Translations under genes and position numbers: made by a program | The notes under the pieces: model-generated | Seen by the model: only the letters and a program-made list of their open reading frames with translations | What the model was told of the DNA's origin: nothing | Databases searched by the model: none | DNA from: Streptomyces aquilus | GTDB taxonomy: Bacteria > Actinomycetota > Actinomycetes > Streptomycetales > Streptomycetaceae | Length of the DNA stretch: 64,000 bases | Direction of reading: 5' to 3' | NCBI RefSeq assembly: GCF_003955715.1 | Contig: NZ_CP034463.1 | Location: forward strand, 3,100,001-3,164,000 | In this document: piece after piece, positions 51,881 through 61,070 of the stretch | Numbering within the stretch: position 1 is the first letter of the stretch | Layout: every line of letters begins with the position of its first letter

Positions 51881-53403
51881 CAGTCGGTTCCGTCCGTCGC
51901 GACCGCCGCGTACCAGGGGTCGCGCAGTTCGAGGGTCCAGTCGGTGACGGTCTCGACCGTGGGCTCGTACACCTCGGGCAGGCCCGCGAGTTCCTGGTAG
52001 ATGGTGCGGAAGGCGTCCACCGAGCGGCGGAGCGTGAAGCGGTCGATCACTCTCCGGCGCGACAACTCGCCCAGCTTCAGGCGGCGTTCGTCGTCCTTGA
52101 GGAGGGTCAGGGCCGCTGCCGCCATCTTCTCCGGTTCCCTCGGGGGGACCACCAGGCCGGTGTCGCCGACGGCCTCGCGCACCCCGCCGACGTCCGTCGA
52201 CACCGTCGTACGGCCGCAGGACATGGCCTCGATGATGGAGAACGGGAAGCCCTCGGAGATGGAGGAGAGCATCACCACGTGGCCGGCGGCGTAGGCGCGC
52301 CAGACCTCGCTGATGCGGCCCTCGAAGGTGAGGCCGTCGGTGACACCGAGTTCCGCGGCGAGTTTCTCCAGACGGGTGCGGTACTCCTCGCCGCCCGGTG
52401 GGACCGGGCCGAACAACCGCAGGCGGGTTTCCGGGAGTTCGGCGCGGACCATCGCGTAGGAGCGGATCAGGGTCTCCAGGTCCTTGATGGGGTCCACGCG
52501 GCCGCACCAGGTGAGGGTGGGGACCTCGGGTTCGGGGCCCGCGTGCGGGAAGGCGGCCGGGTCGACGCCGTTGTAGACCGTGCGGATCTTGTCGGCGTCG
52601 GCGCCGCCGCGCTCCTCCCAGCGGCGGTTGTACTGGTTGCACGGTGTGATCAGGTCGGCGGCTCTGTACCCGTGTGAATTGAGTTCACGGTAGAAGCCGA
52701 GCATGAACGCCTTCACCGGCCAGCGTTGGGCGTCGGAGCGGTAGCCGAGGTAGCGCTCGCGGAGGTAGATGCCGTGCTCCGTGAGGAGGAACGGCACGCC
52801 GTCGAGGGCGTGGGCGGCGAGGGCCGGCAGGGTGGCCAGGCCACTGCTGACGGCGTGCGCGACCGAGTCCTCGGGGACCCGGACGCCCAGTGGGCGCAGG
52901 GCGTGTTCGAGGAGGTCGGTGGCGGTGAGGGCGTCGTGGACCGTGGGCCGGGCGGCGGCGACGGGCAGGTGCGGCATCGTCCAGATCCACATCAGGGAAC
53001 GCAGGGCGGACTCCGTGCGCAGGGCCGCCGACAGCCGTCCGTCGCGGGCCAGTCGGGCCAGTTCGTGGAGGGCCTCGCCGAAGTCGTGCTGGTGCCCGGC
53101 CTCCGGGTCCAGGAAAGAGAGCAGGAAACGCTCGTAGGAGTCGAGGAAGCGGCGCCTCGCCCTGCCGAACGGGGCGGACCTGCGGCCCGGGCGCGGGCCC
53201 CAGGTGGGGACCGAGGTGTGGCGGTAGACGTTCGGCGGCAACTCCCAGGTCACGGGTTCGCGGCCACTGCCGGTGAGCGACAGGATGTGGAAGTCGACCT
53301 CCGGCATGCCCTTGACGAGCTGGTCGCACCAGGTGCTGACGCCGCCGTGGACGTGCGGGTAGGTGCCTTCGGTGAGCATGGTGACGTGACGGCCGGTTCG
53401 CAT
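51877..53403 (-). CDS. PelF-like GT4 glycosyltransferase (DUF3492)
   Basis: A 508-residue cytoplasmic glycosyltransferase. The N-terminal ~280 residues look like DUF3492 (MLTEGTYPHVHGGVSTWCDQ, FLLTEHGIYLRERY), as in PelF. The C-terminal ~220 residues are the GT4 catalytic half with YNGVDP, TWCGRVDPIKDL and the nucleotide-sugar E-x7-E motif SEGFPFSIIEAM. PelF and fungal Gtb3 polymerise GalNAc-type sugars from UDP donors. The start ATG at 53403 (MRTGRHVTM) fits. Its stop overlaps the membrane-protein gene by 4 bp (GTGA). No UDP-sugar epimerase gene lies in the window, so the donor comes from elsewhere. Confidence 0.9.
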   Translation of the reverse strand: MRTGRHVTMLTEGTYPHVHGGVSTWCDQLVKGMPEVDFHILSLTGSGREPVTWELPPNVYRHTSVPTWGPRPGRRSAPFGRARRRFLDSYERFLLSFLDPEAGHQHDFGEALHELARLARDGRLSAALRTESALRSLMWIWTMPHLPVAAARPTVHDALTATDLLEHALRPLGVRVPEDSVAHAVSSGLATLPALAAHALDGVPFLLTEHGIYLRERYLGYRSDAQRWPVKAFMLGFYRELNSHGYRAADLITPCNQYNRRWEERGGADADKIRTVYNGVDPAAFPHAGPEPEVPTLTWCGRVDPIKDLETLIRSYAMVRAELPETRLRLFGPVPPGGEEYRTRLEKLAAELGVTDGLTFEGRISEVWRAYAAGHVVMLSSISEGFPFSIIEAMSCGRTTVSTDVGGVREAVGDTGLVVPPREPEKMAAAALTLLKDDERRLKLGELSRRRVIDRFTLRRSVDAFRTIYQELAGLPEVYEPTVETVTDWTLELRDPWYAAVATDGTDW

Positions 53404-53487
53404 AGCCGCGCGTGTTCCCCCCTGTTGTGCGGATGTTGTGCGGAGGACTGCGGACCAGACCCGGCTGCGGGTGGGTGGGGGCTGGTC

Positions 53488-53507
53488 GCGCAGTTCCCCG
53501 CGCCCCT
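53488..53507 (+). repeat. Dispersed repeat copy C
   Basis: The exact 20-base core gcgcagttccccgcgcccct, preceded by ggctggtc, lies in the 118-base gap between the deacetylase-like and GT4 genes, so it is part of the cluster. Confidence 0.9.
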
Positions 53508-53521
53508 GAAAGCCGCTCCCC

Positions 53522-55549
53522 TTACGGCAGTTTCAAAGTCAACGCCGATTGCAGCGCCGCAGGCGCCCCCCAGGCCGAACGCCTGCCCGCATACGCCGTA
53601 CCGAAGGTCGTCGTACCAAGGAGGAGTTGCTGCTTGCTCCCCTCCGGAACCGTCACCGGGATCTGCGTCCCGCTCGGCGCCGTGATCGTCACCGTGTTGC
53701 CCACCCGGTACGCCGTGACCTTGCCGGAGGCCAGCGCGGCCTGCCAGGCGGCGCGGCGCTGGAGTTCGGTGCCGATGGCGGCCTGGGCGAGGTTCTCCAG
53801 CGGGGTGTTGTCGGCGAACAGGGCCTGGTAGTCGGCCAGCACCTTGTTCAGGACCGGGTAGAGCGTGCGGTCCTCGGCCAGGTTGGACTGGTGGGCGTAG
53901 TGCGGCCGCGGGTCGCCCGAGATCGCGTGCCCGAGGGCGGTGCGGGCCTCCTGCGGGACGATGTACGACCGGTAGCCGGTGGCCGTGTCGAGCGGCGCGG
54001 GCAGGCAGGTGGACGACGGGTTGTTCTCGCACAGGCCGCTGCCGCCGTCGGCCGCCGAGGTGTAGATCCAGTTGTACTCGTCGGCCATCTCCGCGTCGGT
54101 GCCCGTGTTGTAGTACACGTTCATCGGGTAGCGCGGCACGGTGAGGGTGCTGCTGCCGACCGAACGCTGCTCGGGTTCACGGGAGTTGTCGGAGGCGGTC
54201 CACTTGACGCCGTTCGCGGCCAGCGCGCCCGCGAGGTTGGGGTTGTCGTCGGGCTGCTGGGGCAGGGTGCGCAGGCCCGAGTGTTCGCCGGTGACGAGTT
54301 CGGCGCGGTTGAGCGGAAGCCCCTTGCCGACGCCCCAGTTGTAGTTGTCGCCGATCTCCGCGGAGATGTCGGCGCGGCTCAGGTACTGGGTGCTGCCGTC
54401 GGCGTTCTTGGCGCAGCTCCACGGCACGCTGGTGGTGTCCTGGACGCAGCCGAGGAACTTGTGCGTGTAGGTGTGGTTGATCCAGCGGTACTTGGCCTTG
54501 TCGGCGAGCATCTGGGTGGCGAGCGCGTCGGTGCCGCCGTTCTCGGTCTTCCACTCCTCGCCGGAACCGGCGTTGTAGACCATGTCGAGCTTGAAGCCGT
54601 GTTCCTGCTGCCACTGCGCCGCGTACTGGGCGTCGGCGGCCGTCATCCGGATCGGCACGGTGCCCGCGCCGTCGCCGCCGGGGCAGGTGAAGTCGCCCGG
54701 GGTGCAGTTGTGCGCGGTGTCCCAGCGGCTGTCGGGGGCGAAGACGTCGTCGACGTGGACCTCGAAGTAGTTGCGGGCCTGCCCCAGGTGCACGCCCTGG
54801 GTCAGCCACTCGACGATGCCGCGGGCCAGCACCCGGAACTGCTGCTGGTACTGGTTGTAGGCGAAGGTCACGACGAGTTCGCGGCGGCCGTCGTGCGCGT
54901 ACTCGCCGATCAGGCTGCCCCGGCCGGTGCCGCCCGGCACGGGGACGTCGACGTAGCTGGTGAAGCCGGTGCGAGGGGTGGCGACGAAGCCGTAACTCTC
55001 CTGCGTCGAGGCGGAGTTGTCCTCGAAGGCGACGGCCCCGTCGAGATAGCCGAACCAGCCCGCCCTGCCCGCCGTGGTGACGTCCGCCGTCCGGCCGTCC
55101 AGCGTCCCGGAGTACACGCTGTAGTCCAGGCCTACCTCCGGGTGCGCCCAGGTGTAGGCGTCGACCTGCGGGATGCCGTACGTCTTCTCGTACGCCTCCA
55201 GCGCGGTCTGCTCCGCCGAACCGGCCCCGAACGGGGTCTCGTTGGGCAGCACGACGCCCTGGTACCTGGCCCGGGGCGTGCCACCCACCGTGTCGGCGAG
55301 GAACGCGCTCGTGATGGCGGGGCGACCCGCGTCGTTCAGGTCGACGACGGTGTACGGGATGCCGGTGCTCCTGAGCTGGGCGGTGATGGCCTGGACGGGG
55401 CTGTCGCCGTTGTCCACGACCAGCACCTTCAGGTCGATGCGCGGTGTCGTCGCCGCGGCGGCGCCGGGCGCCCCCAGGCCCAGCGCGATCAGCCCCGCCG
55501 CCGTGGAGACGGCGGCGACGGCCTTCCATCTGTGCGCACTTTGCGCCAT
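53522..55549 (-). CDS. Secreted polysaccharide deacetylase-like protein (Agd3/CE18-like layout)
   Basis: A 675-residue secreted protein. A twin-basic-free signal peptide (~1-34, cleaved near GAAAATTPR) is followed by a large N-terminal region (~35-230) that looks like a class I glutamine amidotransferase-like or carbohydrate-binding fold. A catalytic region then carries the metal-binding pattern of polysaccharide deacetylases: FEVHVDDVFAPD (about residue 265) and WINHTYTHKF (His at about 358 and 362). The layout resembles fungal Agd3, which deacetylates GalNAc in galactosaminogalactan. I prefer the ATG at 55549. It lies 118 bp upstream of the GT4 gene, with repeat copy C in between. Confidence 0.78.
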   Translation of the reverse strand: MAQSAHRWKAVAAVSTAAGLIALGLGAPGAAAATTPRIDLKVLVVDNGDSPVQAITAQLRSTGIPYTVVDLNDAGRPAITSAFLADTVGGTPRARYQGVVLPNETPFGAGSAEQTALEAYEKTYGIPQVDAYTWAHPEVGLDYSVYSGTLDGRTADVTTAGRAGWFGYLDGAVAFEDNSASTQESYGFVATPRTGFTSYVDVPVPGGTGRGSLIGEYAHDGRRELVVTFAYNQYQQQFRVLARGIVEWLTQGVHLGQARNYFEVHVDDVFAPDSRWDTAHNCTPGDFTCPGGDGAGTVPIRMTAADAQYAAQWQQEHGFKLDMVYNAGSGEEWKTENGGTDALATQMLADKAKYRWINHTYTHKFLGCVQDTTSVPWSCAKNADGSTQYLSRADISAEIGDNYNWGVGKGLPLNRAELVTGEHSGLRTLPQQPDDNPNLAGALAANGVKWTASDNSREPEQRSVGSSTLTVPRYPMNVYYNTGTDAEMADEYNWIYTSAADGGSGLCENNPSSTCLPAPLDTATGYRSYIVPQEARTALGHAISGDPRPHYAHQSNLAEDRTLYPVLNKVLADYQALFADNTPLENLAQAAIGTELQRRAAWQAALASGKVTAYRVGNTVTITAPSGTQIPVTVPEGSKQQLLLGTTTFGTAYAGRRSAWGAPAALQSALTLKLP

Positions 55550-55902
55550 TGGGTGTCCTTCCCCCCAGAAGATCCTCGTGCGGCCCCTTTGCGGGCAATC
55601 CGGGGAGGATCCGTGGAAATCATGCGAAGCGGCGAACAGAGCGCCCACCGGAACACAGTGAGTGTGGCCGAGGTGACCGCGAGTGAGAGCTGGGAAATGG
55701 CTACGACGCCACCGACAGGTGAACGCCCGTAGGAATGAGCGAAACCGCGCCACGCGCGTAGGCTCGTTCCGGGTGTTCATCGACGGGGTGAAGGCCCCGG
55801 TCGATGCCGCCCCCTGAGTCAGATCTAGGGTCGGCTGTCGGGCCCGGTCGACCCACCCGCTCGACCACTGGAACTTCACATCGGAAGCGAGATTTCACCA
55901 CC
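55550..55902. other. Divergent promoter gap between deacetylase-like gene and pepA
   Basis: This 353-base gap holds the start regions of two divergent genes. The only coding signals seen are shadow frames. The promoters of the polysaccharide cluster and of pepA must lie here, but I could not pick clear -35/-10 boxes. No repeat copy is present. Confidence 0.5.
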
Positions 55903-57435
55903 GTGACTGCTCTCACTCTCAGCACCGCCGCGGCGCCCGGCCTGCGGGCCGACGCGATCGTGATCGGTGTCGCCAAGGGCGCTGCATCCCGGTCCGGGGG
56001 CCTGGTCGTCGCCCCGGGCGCCGAAGCCGTGGACAAGGCCTACGACGGCAAGCTCGCCGGCGTCCTGGAGACCCTCGGCGCCTCCGGTGCCGAGGGCGAG
56101 GTGACGAAGCTGCCCGCGCCGTCCGGTTTCAAGACGCCCCTCGTGGTGGCCGTGGGTCTCGGCCCGGAGCCCGAGAAGGACTCCTCCTTCGACGCCGAGG
56201 CGCTGCGCCGGGCCGCCGGTACGGCCGCCCGCGCGCTGAACGGCTCGAAGAAGGCCGCGTTCGCGCTGCCGCTGACGGACGCCGCGGACGCCGGTGCGAT
56301 CGCCGAGGGCGCGCTGCTGGGCGCGTACTCCTTCGACGCGTACAAGGAGAACGGCAAGGACCCGAAGAAGGGCAAGGCGCCGCTCGCCGAGGTGGCCCTG
56401 CTGGGCGGCAAGCCCCGCGACCGCGCCTACAAGGCGGCCGTCGAGCGGGCCCTCGCGGTCTCGGAGGAGCTGAACCGCGCTCGGGACCTGATCAACACCC
56501 CGCCGAACGACCTGTACCCGGAGGCCTTCGCCGCCGTCGTCCAGGCCGCGGGCAAGGAGCACGGCCTCAAGGTGCAGGTGCTCGACGACAAGGCGCTGGT
56601 CAAGGGCGGTTACGGCGGCATCCTGGGCGTCGGCGGCGGTTCCGAGGCGAAGCCACGGCTGGTGAAGCTGTCGTACACCTCCTCCAAGGCGAAGAAGCAC
56701 CTCGCCCTGGTCGGCAAGGGCATCACGTACGACTCGGGCGGCATCTCGCTGAAGCCGGCCGGTCACAACGAGACGATGAAGTGCGACATGAGCGGTGCGG
56801 CGGCCGTTTTCGCCGCCGTCGTCGCCGTCGCGCGGCTCGGTCTCGAAGTGAACGTCACCGGGTGGCTGGCGCTCGCCGAGAACATGCCGTCGGGGTCCGC
56901 GGTGCGTCCGGGTGACGTGCTGCGGATGTACAGCGGCAAGACCGTCGAGGTCCTCAACACCGACGCCGAGGGCCGGCTGGTGCTGGCCGACGCGCTGTGG
57001 GCGGCGTCGGAGGAGAAGCCGGACGCGATCGTCGACGTGGCGACGCTGACCGGGGCGATGATGCTGGCGCTGGGCAGCCGGACGTACGGGATCATGGCCA
57101 ACGACGACGCGTTTCGCACGGCCGTGCACGAGGCCGCGGAGGAGGTCGGCGAGCCGGCGTGGCCGATGCCGCTGCCCGAGCACCTGCGCAAGGGGATGGA
57201 GTCCCCGACCGCCGACATCGCGAACATGGGTGAGCGGATGGGCGGCGGTCTGGTCGCCGGGCTCTTCCTGCGGGAGTTCGTGGGCGAGGGGATCACCTGG
57301 GCGCACCTCGACATCGCGGGTCCCGCGTTCAACGAGGGTGGGCCGTTCGGGTACACGCCCAAGGGCGGGACGGGTACCGCTGTGCGTACCTTGGTGCGGC
57401 TGGCGGAGCTGACTGCCGCGGGTGACCTGGGGTGA
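55903..57435 (+). CDS. pepA: Leucyl aminopeptidase (M17)
   Basis: A 510-residue cytoplasmic aminopeptidase that removes N-terminal leucine and other residues from peptides. The N-terminal macro-like domain is ~1-160. The C-terminal catalytic domain has VGKGITYDSGGISLKP (metal Lys and Asp), MKCDMSGAAAV and the signature NTDAEGRLVLADAL (about residue 348). The GTG at 55903 (VTALTLSTAAAP) is used, with a weak ribosome binding site. It is followed by repeat copy D and then lpdA. Length is usual for the family. Confidence 0.95.
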   Translation: MTALTLSTAAAPGLRADAIVIGVAKGAASRSGGLVVAPGAEAVDKAYDGKLAGVLETLGASGAEGEVTKLPAPSGFKTPLVVAVGLGPEPEKDSSFDAEALRRAAGTAARALNGSKKAAFALPLTDAADAGAIAEGALLGAYSFDAYKENGKDPKKGKAPLAEVALLGGKPRDRAYKAAVERALAVSEELNRARDLINTPPNDLYPEAFAAVVQAAGKEHGLKVQVLDDKALVKGGYGGILGVGGGSEAKPRLVKLSYTSSKAKKHLALVGKGITYDSGGISLKPAGHNETMKCDMSGAAAVFAAVVAVARLGLEVNVTGWLALAENMPSGSAVRPGDVLRMYSGKTVEVLNTDAEGRLVLADALWAASEEKPDAIVDVATLTGAMMLALGSRTYGIMANDDAFRTAVHEAAEEVGEPAWPMPLPEHLRKGMESPTADIANMGERMGGGLVAGLFLREFVGEGITWAHLDIAGPAFNEGGPFGYTPKGGTGTAVRTLVRLAELTAAGDLG

Positions 57436-57735
57436 CCATCGCCTGAGTGCTCGGTGCCTGGGGTTCGCGGGCGGCTGCGGGCCGGCTGTGGCCGGTCGCG
57501 CAGTTCCCCGCGCCCCTCCGTATGTCACCCCAGGCATCTCACTTTGTGCCGTCCTCACATGTGAGCGTGTGGCGTCTCACACCCCGGCCCGGCGTCTCGT
57601 TCCCTTCGGACAAGTGCGAAGATGGGGCTCGGCAGGACAGGGCCCCACCACAGGGCCGAAGAAAGAGCGGCCGGACACCAGCCGCCGACCGGTCACCGCA
57701 GACCGGCGTAGGCGCACATGCATGGAGGACGTGAC
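57436..57735. other. Gap with repeat copy D and lpdA promoter region
   Basis: The first part holds dispersed repeat copy D (core 57498-57517). Next come the perfect 12-base palindrome ctcacatgtgag (57554-57565) and the arms tgtgag...ctcaca (57560-57581). The 11-mer tgtgagcgtgt (57560-57570) recurs at 61892-61902 before the GntR gene. The lpdA promoter is expected here. Confidence 0.55.
57498..57517 (+). repeat. Dispersed repeat copy D
   Basis: An exact copy of the 20-base core gcgcagttccccgcgcccct lies 63 bases after the pepA stop, in the same orientation as the other copies. Confidence 0.9.
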
Positions 57736-59124
57736 GTGGCGAACGACGCCAGCACCGTTTTCGACCTAGTGATCCTCGGCGGTGGTAGTGGCGGTTACGC
57801 CGCGGCCCTGCGCGGGGCGCAGCTGGGCCTGGACGTCGCCCTGATCGAGAAGGACAAGGTCGGCGGCACCTGCCTGCACCGGGGATGCATCCCCACGAAG
57901 GCCCTGCTCCACGCGGGCGAGATCGCCGACCAGGCCCGCGAGAGCGAGCAGTTCGGTGTGAAGGCCACCTTCGAGGGCATCGACATCGCCGGGGTCCACA
58001 AGTACAAGGACGGTGTCATCTCCGGCCTGTACAAGGGCCTCCAGGGACTTGTCGCCTCCCGCAAGGTGACGTACATCGAGGGTGAGGGGCGGCTCTCCTC
58101 CCCGACCTCCGTCGACGTGAACGGCCAGCGCATCCAGGGGCGGCACGTGCTCCTGGCGACCGGCTCCGTGCCGAAGTCGCTGCCGGGCCTGGAGATCGAC
58201 GGCAACCGGATCATCTCCTCGGACCACGCCCTCGTCCTGGACCGCGTGCCGAAGTCCGCGATCATCCTGGGCGGCGGTGTCATCGGCGTCGAGTTCGCCT
58301 CCGCCTGGAAGTCCTTCGGCGCGGACGTCACCGTCATCGAGGGCCTGAAGCACCTGGTCCCGGTCGAGGACGAGAACTCCTCCAAGCTTCTCGAGCGCGC
58401 GTTCCGCAAGCGCGGCATCAAGTTCAACCTGGGCACCTTCTTCTCGAAGGCCGAGTACACCGCCGACGGCGTCAAGGTCACCCTGGCCGACGGCAAGGAG
58501 TTCGAGGCCGAGGTCCTGCTGGTGGCCGTCGGCCGCGGCCCGGTCTCCGCCGGTCTCGGCTACGAGGAGCAGGGCGTCGCGATGGACCGCGGCTACGTCC
58601 TGGTCGACGAGTACATGCGGACGAACGTCCCCACCATCTCCGCCGTCGGCGACCTGGTCCCGACCCTCCAGCTCGCGCACGTCGGCTTCGCGGAGGGCAT
58701 CCTGGTTGCGGAGCGTCTGGCCGGCCTCAAGGCCGTCCCGATCGACTACGACGGTGTCCCCCGCGTGACCTACTGCCACCCGGAGGTCGCCTCCGTCGGT
58801 ATCACCGAGGCCAAGGCCAAGGAGATCTACGGTGCGGACAAGGTCGTCGCTCTGAAGTACAACCTGGCGGGCAACGGCAAGAGCAAGATCCTCCAGACCG
58901 CGGGCGAGATCAAGCTCGTCCAGGTCAAGGACGGTGCCGTGGTCGGCGTCCACATGGTCGGCGACCGCATGGGCGAGCAGGTCGGCGAGGCCCAGCTGAT
59001 CTACAACTGGGAGGCGCTGCCGGCCGAGGTCGCCCAGCTCATCCACGCCCACCCGACGCAGAACGAGGCGCTCGGCGAGGCCCACCTGGCCCTGGCGGGC
59101 AAGCCGCTGCACGCGCACGACTGA
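57736..59124 (+). CDS. lpdA: Dihydrolipoyl dehydrogenase
   Basis: A 462-residue flavoenzyme (E3) that reoxidises dihydrolipoyl groups with NAD+ for pyruvate and 2-oxoglutarate dehydrogenase complexes. The FAD-binding motif GGGSGGYAAALRGAQLG starts the protein, the redox disulfide lies in GGTCLHRGCIPTKAL, NAD-binding is GGGVIGVEFAS, and the C-terminal HAHPTQNEAL carries the catalytic His. The GTG at 57736 has GGAGG 7 bases upstream. It is 79 bp before the E2 gene in the same direction and probably cotranscribed with it. Confidence 0.96.
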   Translation: MANDASTVFDLVILGGGSGGYAAALRGAQLGLDVALIEKDKVGGTCLHRGCIPTKALLHAGEIADQARESEQFGVKATFEGIDIAGVHKYKDGVISGLYKGLQGLVASRKVTYIEGEGRLSSPTSVDVNGQRIQGRHVLLATGSVPKSLPGLEIDGNRIISSDHALVLDRVPKSAIILGGGVIGVEFASAWKSFGADVTVIEGLKHLVPVEDENSSKLLERAFRKRGIKFNLGTFFSKAEYTADGVKVTLADGKEFEAEVLLVAVGRGPVSAGLGYEEQGVAMDRGYVLVDEYMRTNVPTISAVGDLVPTLQLAHVGFAEGILVAERLAGLKAVPIDYDGVPRVTYCHPEVASVGITEAKAKEIYGADKVVALKYNLAGNGKSKILQTAGEIKLVQVKDGAVVGVHMVGDRMGEQVGEAQLIYNWEALPAEVAQLIHAHPTQNEALGEAHLALAGKPLHAHD

Positions 59125-59203
59125 CCCTCGGTCGAACACCGCGAAGCGACTCCGTCTCCGCGACGACACAGACTTCCGCAATTCGTAAGGAGCAACCGAA
59201 ACC

Positions 59204-61006
59204 ATGGCGGTTTCCGTAACCCTTCCGGCGCTCGGCGAGAGCGTCACCGAGGGCACTGTCACCCGCTGGCTGAAGGCCGAGGGTGAGCGAGTAGAGGCCG
59301 ACGAGCCGCTGCTCGAGGTGTCGACCGACAAGGTCGACACCGAGATCCCCTCCCCCGTGTCCGGCGTCCTGTCCTCCATCAAGGTCGCCGAGGACGAGAC
59401 CGTCGAGGTCGGCGCCGAGCTGGCCATCATCGACGACGGCACCGGCGCCCCCGCCGCCGCTCCGGCCCCGGCCGCCGAGCCCGCCCCCGAGCCCGCCCCG
59501 GCTCCGGAGCCGGCCGCTGCCGCCCCGTCCACCGAGCAGGCCGCCCCGGCGCCCGCTCCCACCGCCGAGGCCGCCACCGGCGGCGGTTCCGCCGAGGGCA
59601 CGGACGTCGTCCTGCCCGCGCTCGGCGAGTCCGTCACCGAGGGCACCGTCACCCGCTGGCTGAAGTCGGTCGGCGACTCCGTCGAGGCCGACGAGCCGCT
59701 GCTCGAGGTCTCCACGGACAAGGTCGACACCGAGATCCCGGCGCCCACCTCCGGTGTGCTGCTGGAGATCACCGTCGGTGAGGACGAGACCGCCGAGGTC
59801 GGCGCCAAGCTCGCCGTCATCGGTGCCCCGGGTGCCGCTCCGGCCGCTGCCGCCCCCGCGGCTCCGGCTCCGGCCGCCGCTGCCCCGGCTCCCGCCGCCC
59901 CGGCCGCCCCCGTGGCGCCGCCGGCCCCGGCTCCCGCCCCCGCCGCGCCGGCTCCCGCGCCCGCCCCGGTCGCCGCCGCTCCGGCTCCGGTCGCTCCGGC
60001 CCCCGCGCCGGCCGCTCCGGCTCCGGTCGCCCCCGCGGCCCCGGCTCCGGCCGCGACCTCCGGTGACGACGGCGCCTACGTGACCCCGCTGGTGCGCAAG
60101 CTCGCCGCCGAGCACGGTGTCGCGCTGGCCTCCGTCAAGGGCACCGGCGTCGGCGGTCGTATCCGCAAGCAGGACGTCATCGCCGCCGCCGAGGCCGCGA
60201 AGGCCGCCGCCGCTGCCCCGGCCGCCCCCGCCGCGGCCCCGGCCGCCCCCGCCGCCAAGAAGGCGCCGACGCTGGAGGCCTCGCCGCTGCGTGGCCAGAC
60301 CGTCAAGATGCCGCGCATCCGCAAGGTCATCGGCGACAACATGGTCAAGGCGCTGCACGAGCAGGCGCAGCTGTCCTCGGTCGTCGAGGTCGACGTCACG
60401 CGTCTGATGAAGCTGCGCGCCCGCGCCAAGGACGCGTTCGCGGCCCGTGAGGGCGTCAAGCTCTCCCCGATGCCGTTCTTCGTCAAGGCCGCGGCCCAGG
60501 CGCTGAAGGCGCACGCGCCGATCAACGCCAAGATCAACGAGGGCGAAGGCACGATCACCTACTTCGACACCGAGAACATCGGTATCGCGGTGGACTCCGA
60601 GAAGGGCCTGATGACCCCGGTCATCAAGCACGCGGGCGACCTCAACATCGCCGGCATCGCGAAGGCCACGGCGGAGCTGGCCGGCAAGGTCCGCGCCAAC
60701 AAGATCACGCCCGACGAGCTGTCCGGCGCGACCTTCACCATCTCCAACACCGGTTCGCGCGGCGCGCTCTTCGACACGATCATCGTGCCGCCGGGCCAGG
60801 TCGCGATCCTCGGTATCGGTGCCACGGTCAAGCGCCCGGCGGTCATCGAGACCGAGGAGGGCACGGTCATCGGCGTCCGCGACATGACCTACCTGACCCT
60901 CTCCTACGACCACCGTCTGGTGGACGGCGCCGACGCGGCCCGTTACCTGACCGCGGTCAAGGCGATCCTGGAGGCGGGCGAGTTCGAGGTCGAGCTCGGC
61001 CTGTAA
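59204..61006 (+). CDS. sucB: Dihydrolipoamide acyltransferase E2 with two lipoyl domains
   Basis: A 600-residue E2 core protein. Lipoyl domain 1 (~1-80) and lipoyl domain 2 (~137-212) each have the lipoyl Lys in [10 protein letters not shown]. Long Ala/Pro linkers separate them. A peripheral-subunit-binding domain follows (~288-325, [20 protein letters not shown]), and then the catalytic domain (~365-600) with the active-site motif DHRLVDG (about residue 570). In Actinobacteria one E2 often serves the pyruvate complex and the 2-oxoglutarate complex; the annotation sucB is customary, but aceF is as likely given aceE downstream. AAGGAG lies before the ATG. Confidence 0.93.
   Translation: MAVSVTLPALGESVTEGTVTRWLKAEGERVEADEPLLEVSTDKVDTEIPSPVSGVLSSIKVAEDETVEVGAELAIIDDGTGAPAAAPAPAAEPAPEPAPAPEPAAAAPSTEQAAPAPAPTAEAATGGGSAEGTDVVLPALGESVTEGTVTRWLKSVGDSVEADEPLLEVSTDKVDTEIPAPTSGVLLEITVGEDETAEVGAKLAVIGAPGAAPAAAAPAAPAPAAAAPAPAAPAAPVAPPAPAPAPAAPAPAPAPVAAAPAPVAPAPAPAAPAPVAPAAPAPAATSGDDGAYVTPLVRKLAAEHGVALASVKGTGVGGRIRKQDVIAAAEAAKAAAAAPAAPAAAPAAPAAKKAPTLEASPLRGQTVKMPRIRKVIGDNMVKALHEQAQLSSVVEVDVTRLMKLRARAKDAFAAREGVKLSPMPFFVKAAAQALKAHAPINAKINEGEGTITYFDTENIGIAVDSEKGLMTPVIKHAGDLNIAGIAKATAELAGKVRANKITPDELSGATFTISNTGSRGALFDTIIVPPGQVAILGIGATVKRPAVIETEEGTVIGVRDMTYLTLSYDHRLVDGADAARYLTAVKAILEAGEFEVELGL
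59440..60060 (+). repeat. Ala/Pro-rich interdomain linkers within the E2 gene
   Basis: Two stretches (~59440-59580 and ~59824-60060) encode almost only Ala, Pro and a few Glu or Val, in imperfect repeats of AP and PA units. They are the flexible linkers that let lipoyl arms swing between active sites, and they inflate several long shadow frames on other frames. Confidence 0.85.
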
Positions 61007-61023
61007 GCCTCTTCAGTGCCTGT

Positions 61024-61062
61024 ACGGTGCCCCGTCCGGAGCTGTTCCGGGCGGGGCACCGT
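61024..61062. terminator. Hairpin terminator after the E2 gene
   Basis: acggtgccccgtccgg (61024-61039) and ccgggcggggcaccgt (61047-61062) pair along 16 bp with one mismatch and a 7-base loop. It lies 17 bases past the E2 stop and just before the convergent lipoprotein gene, so it can serve both. Confidence 0.85.
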
Positions 61063-61070
61063 CGTGTCCG

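Noticed and set aside
50495..52642. Upstream extension of the membrane-protein frame to 52642
   Set aside because: The extension is Arg/Pro-rich shadow of the GT4 gene. The GTG at 51880 overlaps the GT4 stop and gives a sensible N-terminus.
59824..60060. Tandem GC-rich repeat as a mobile or regulatory repeat
   Set aside because: It is the coding sequence for Ala/Pro interdomain linkers of the E2 enzyme.
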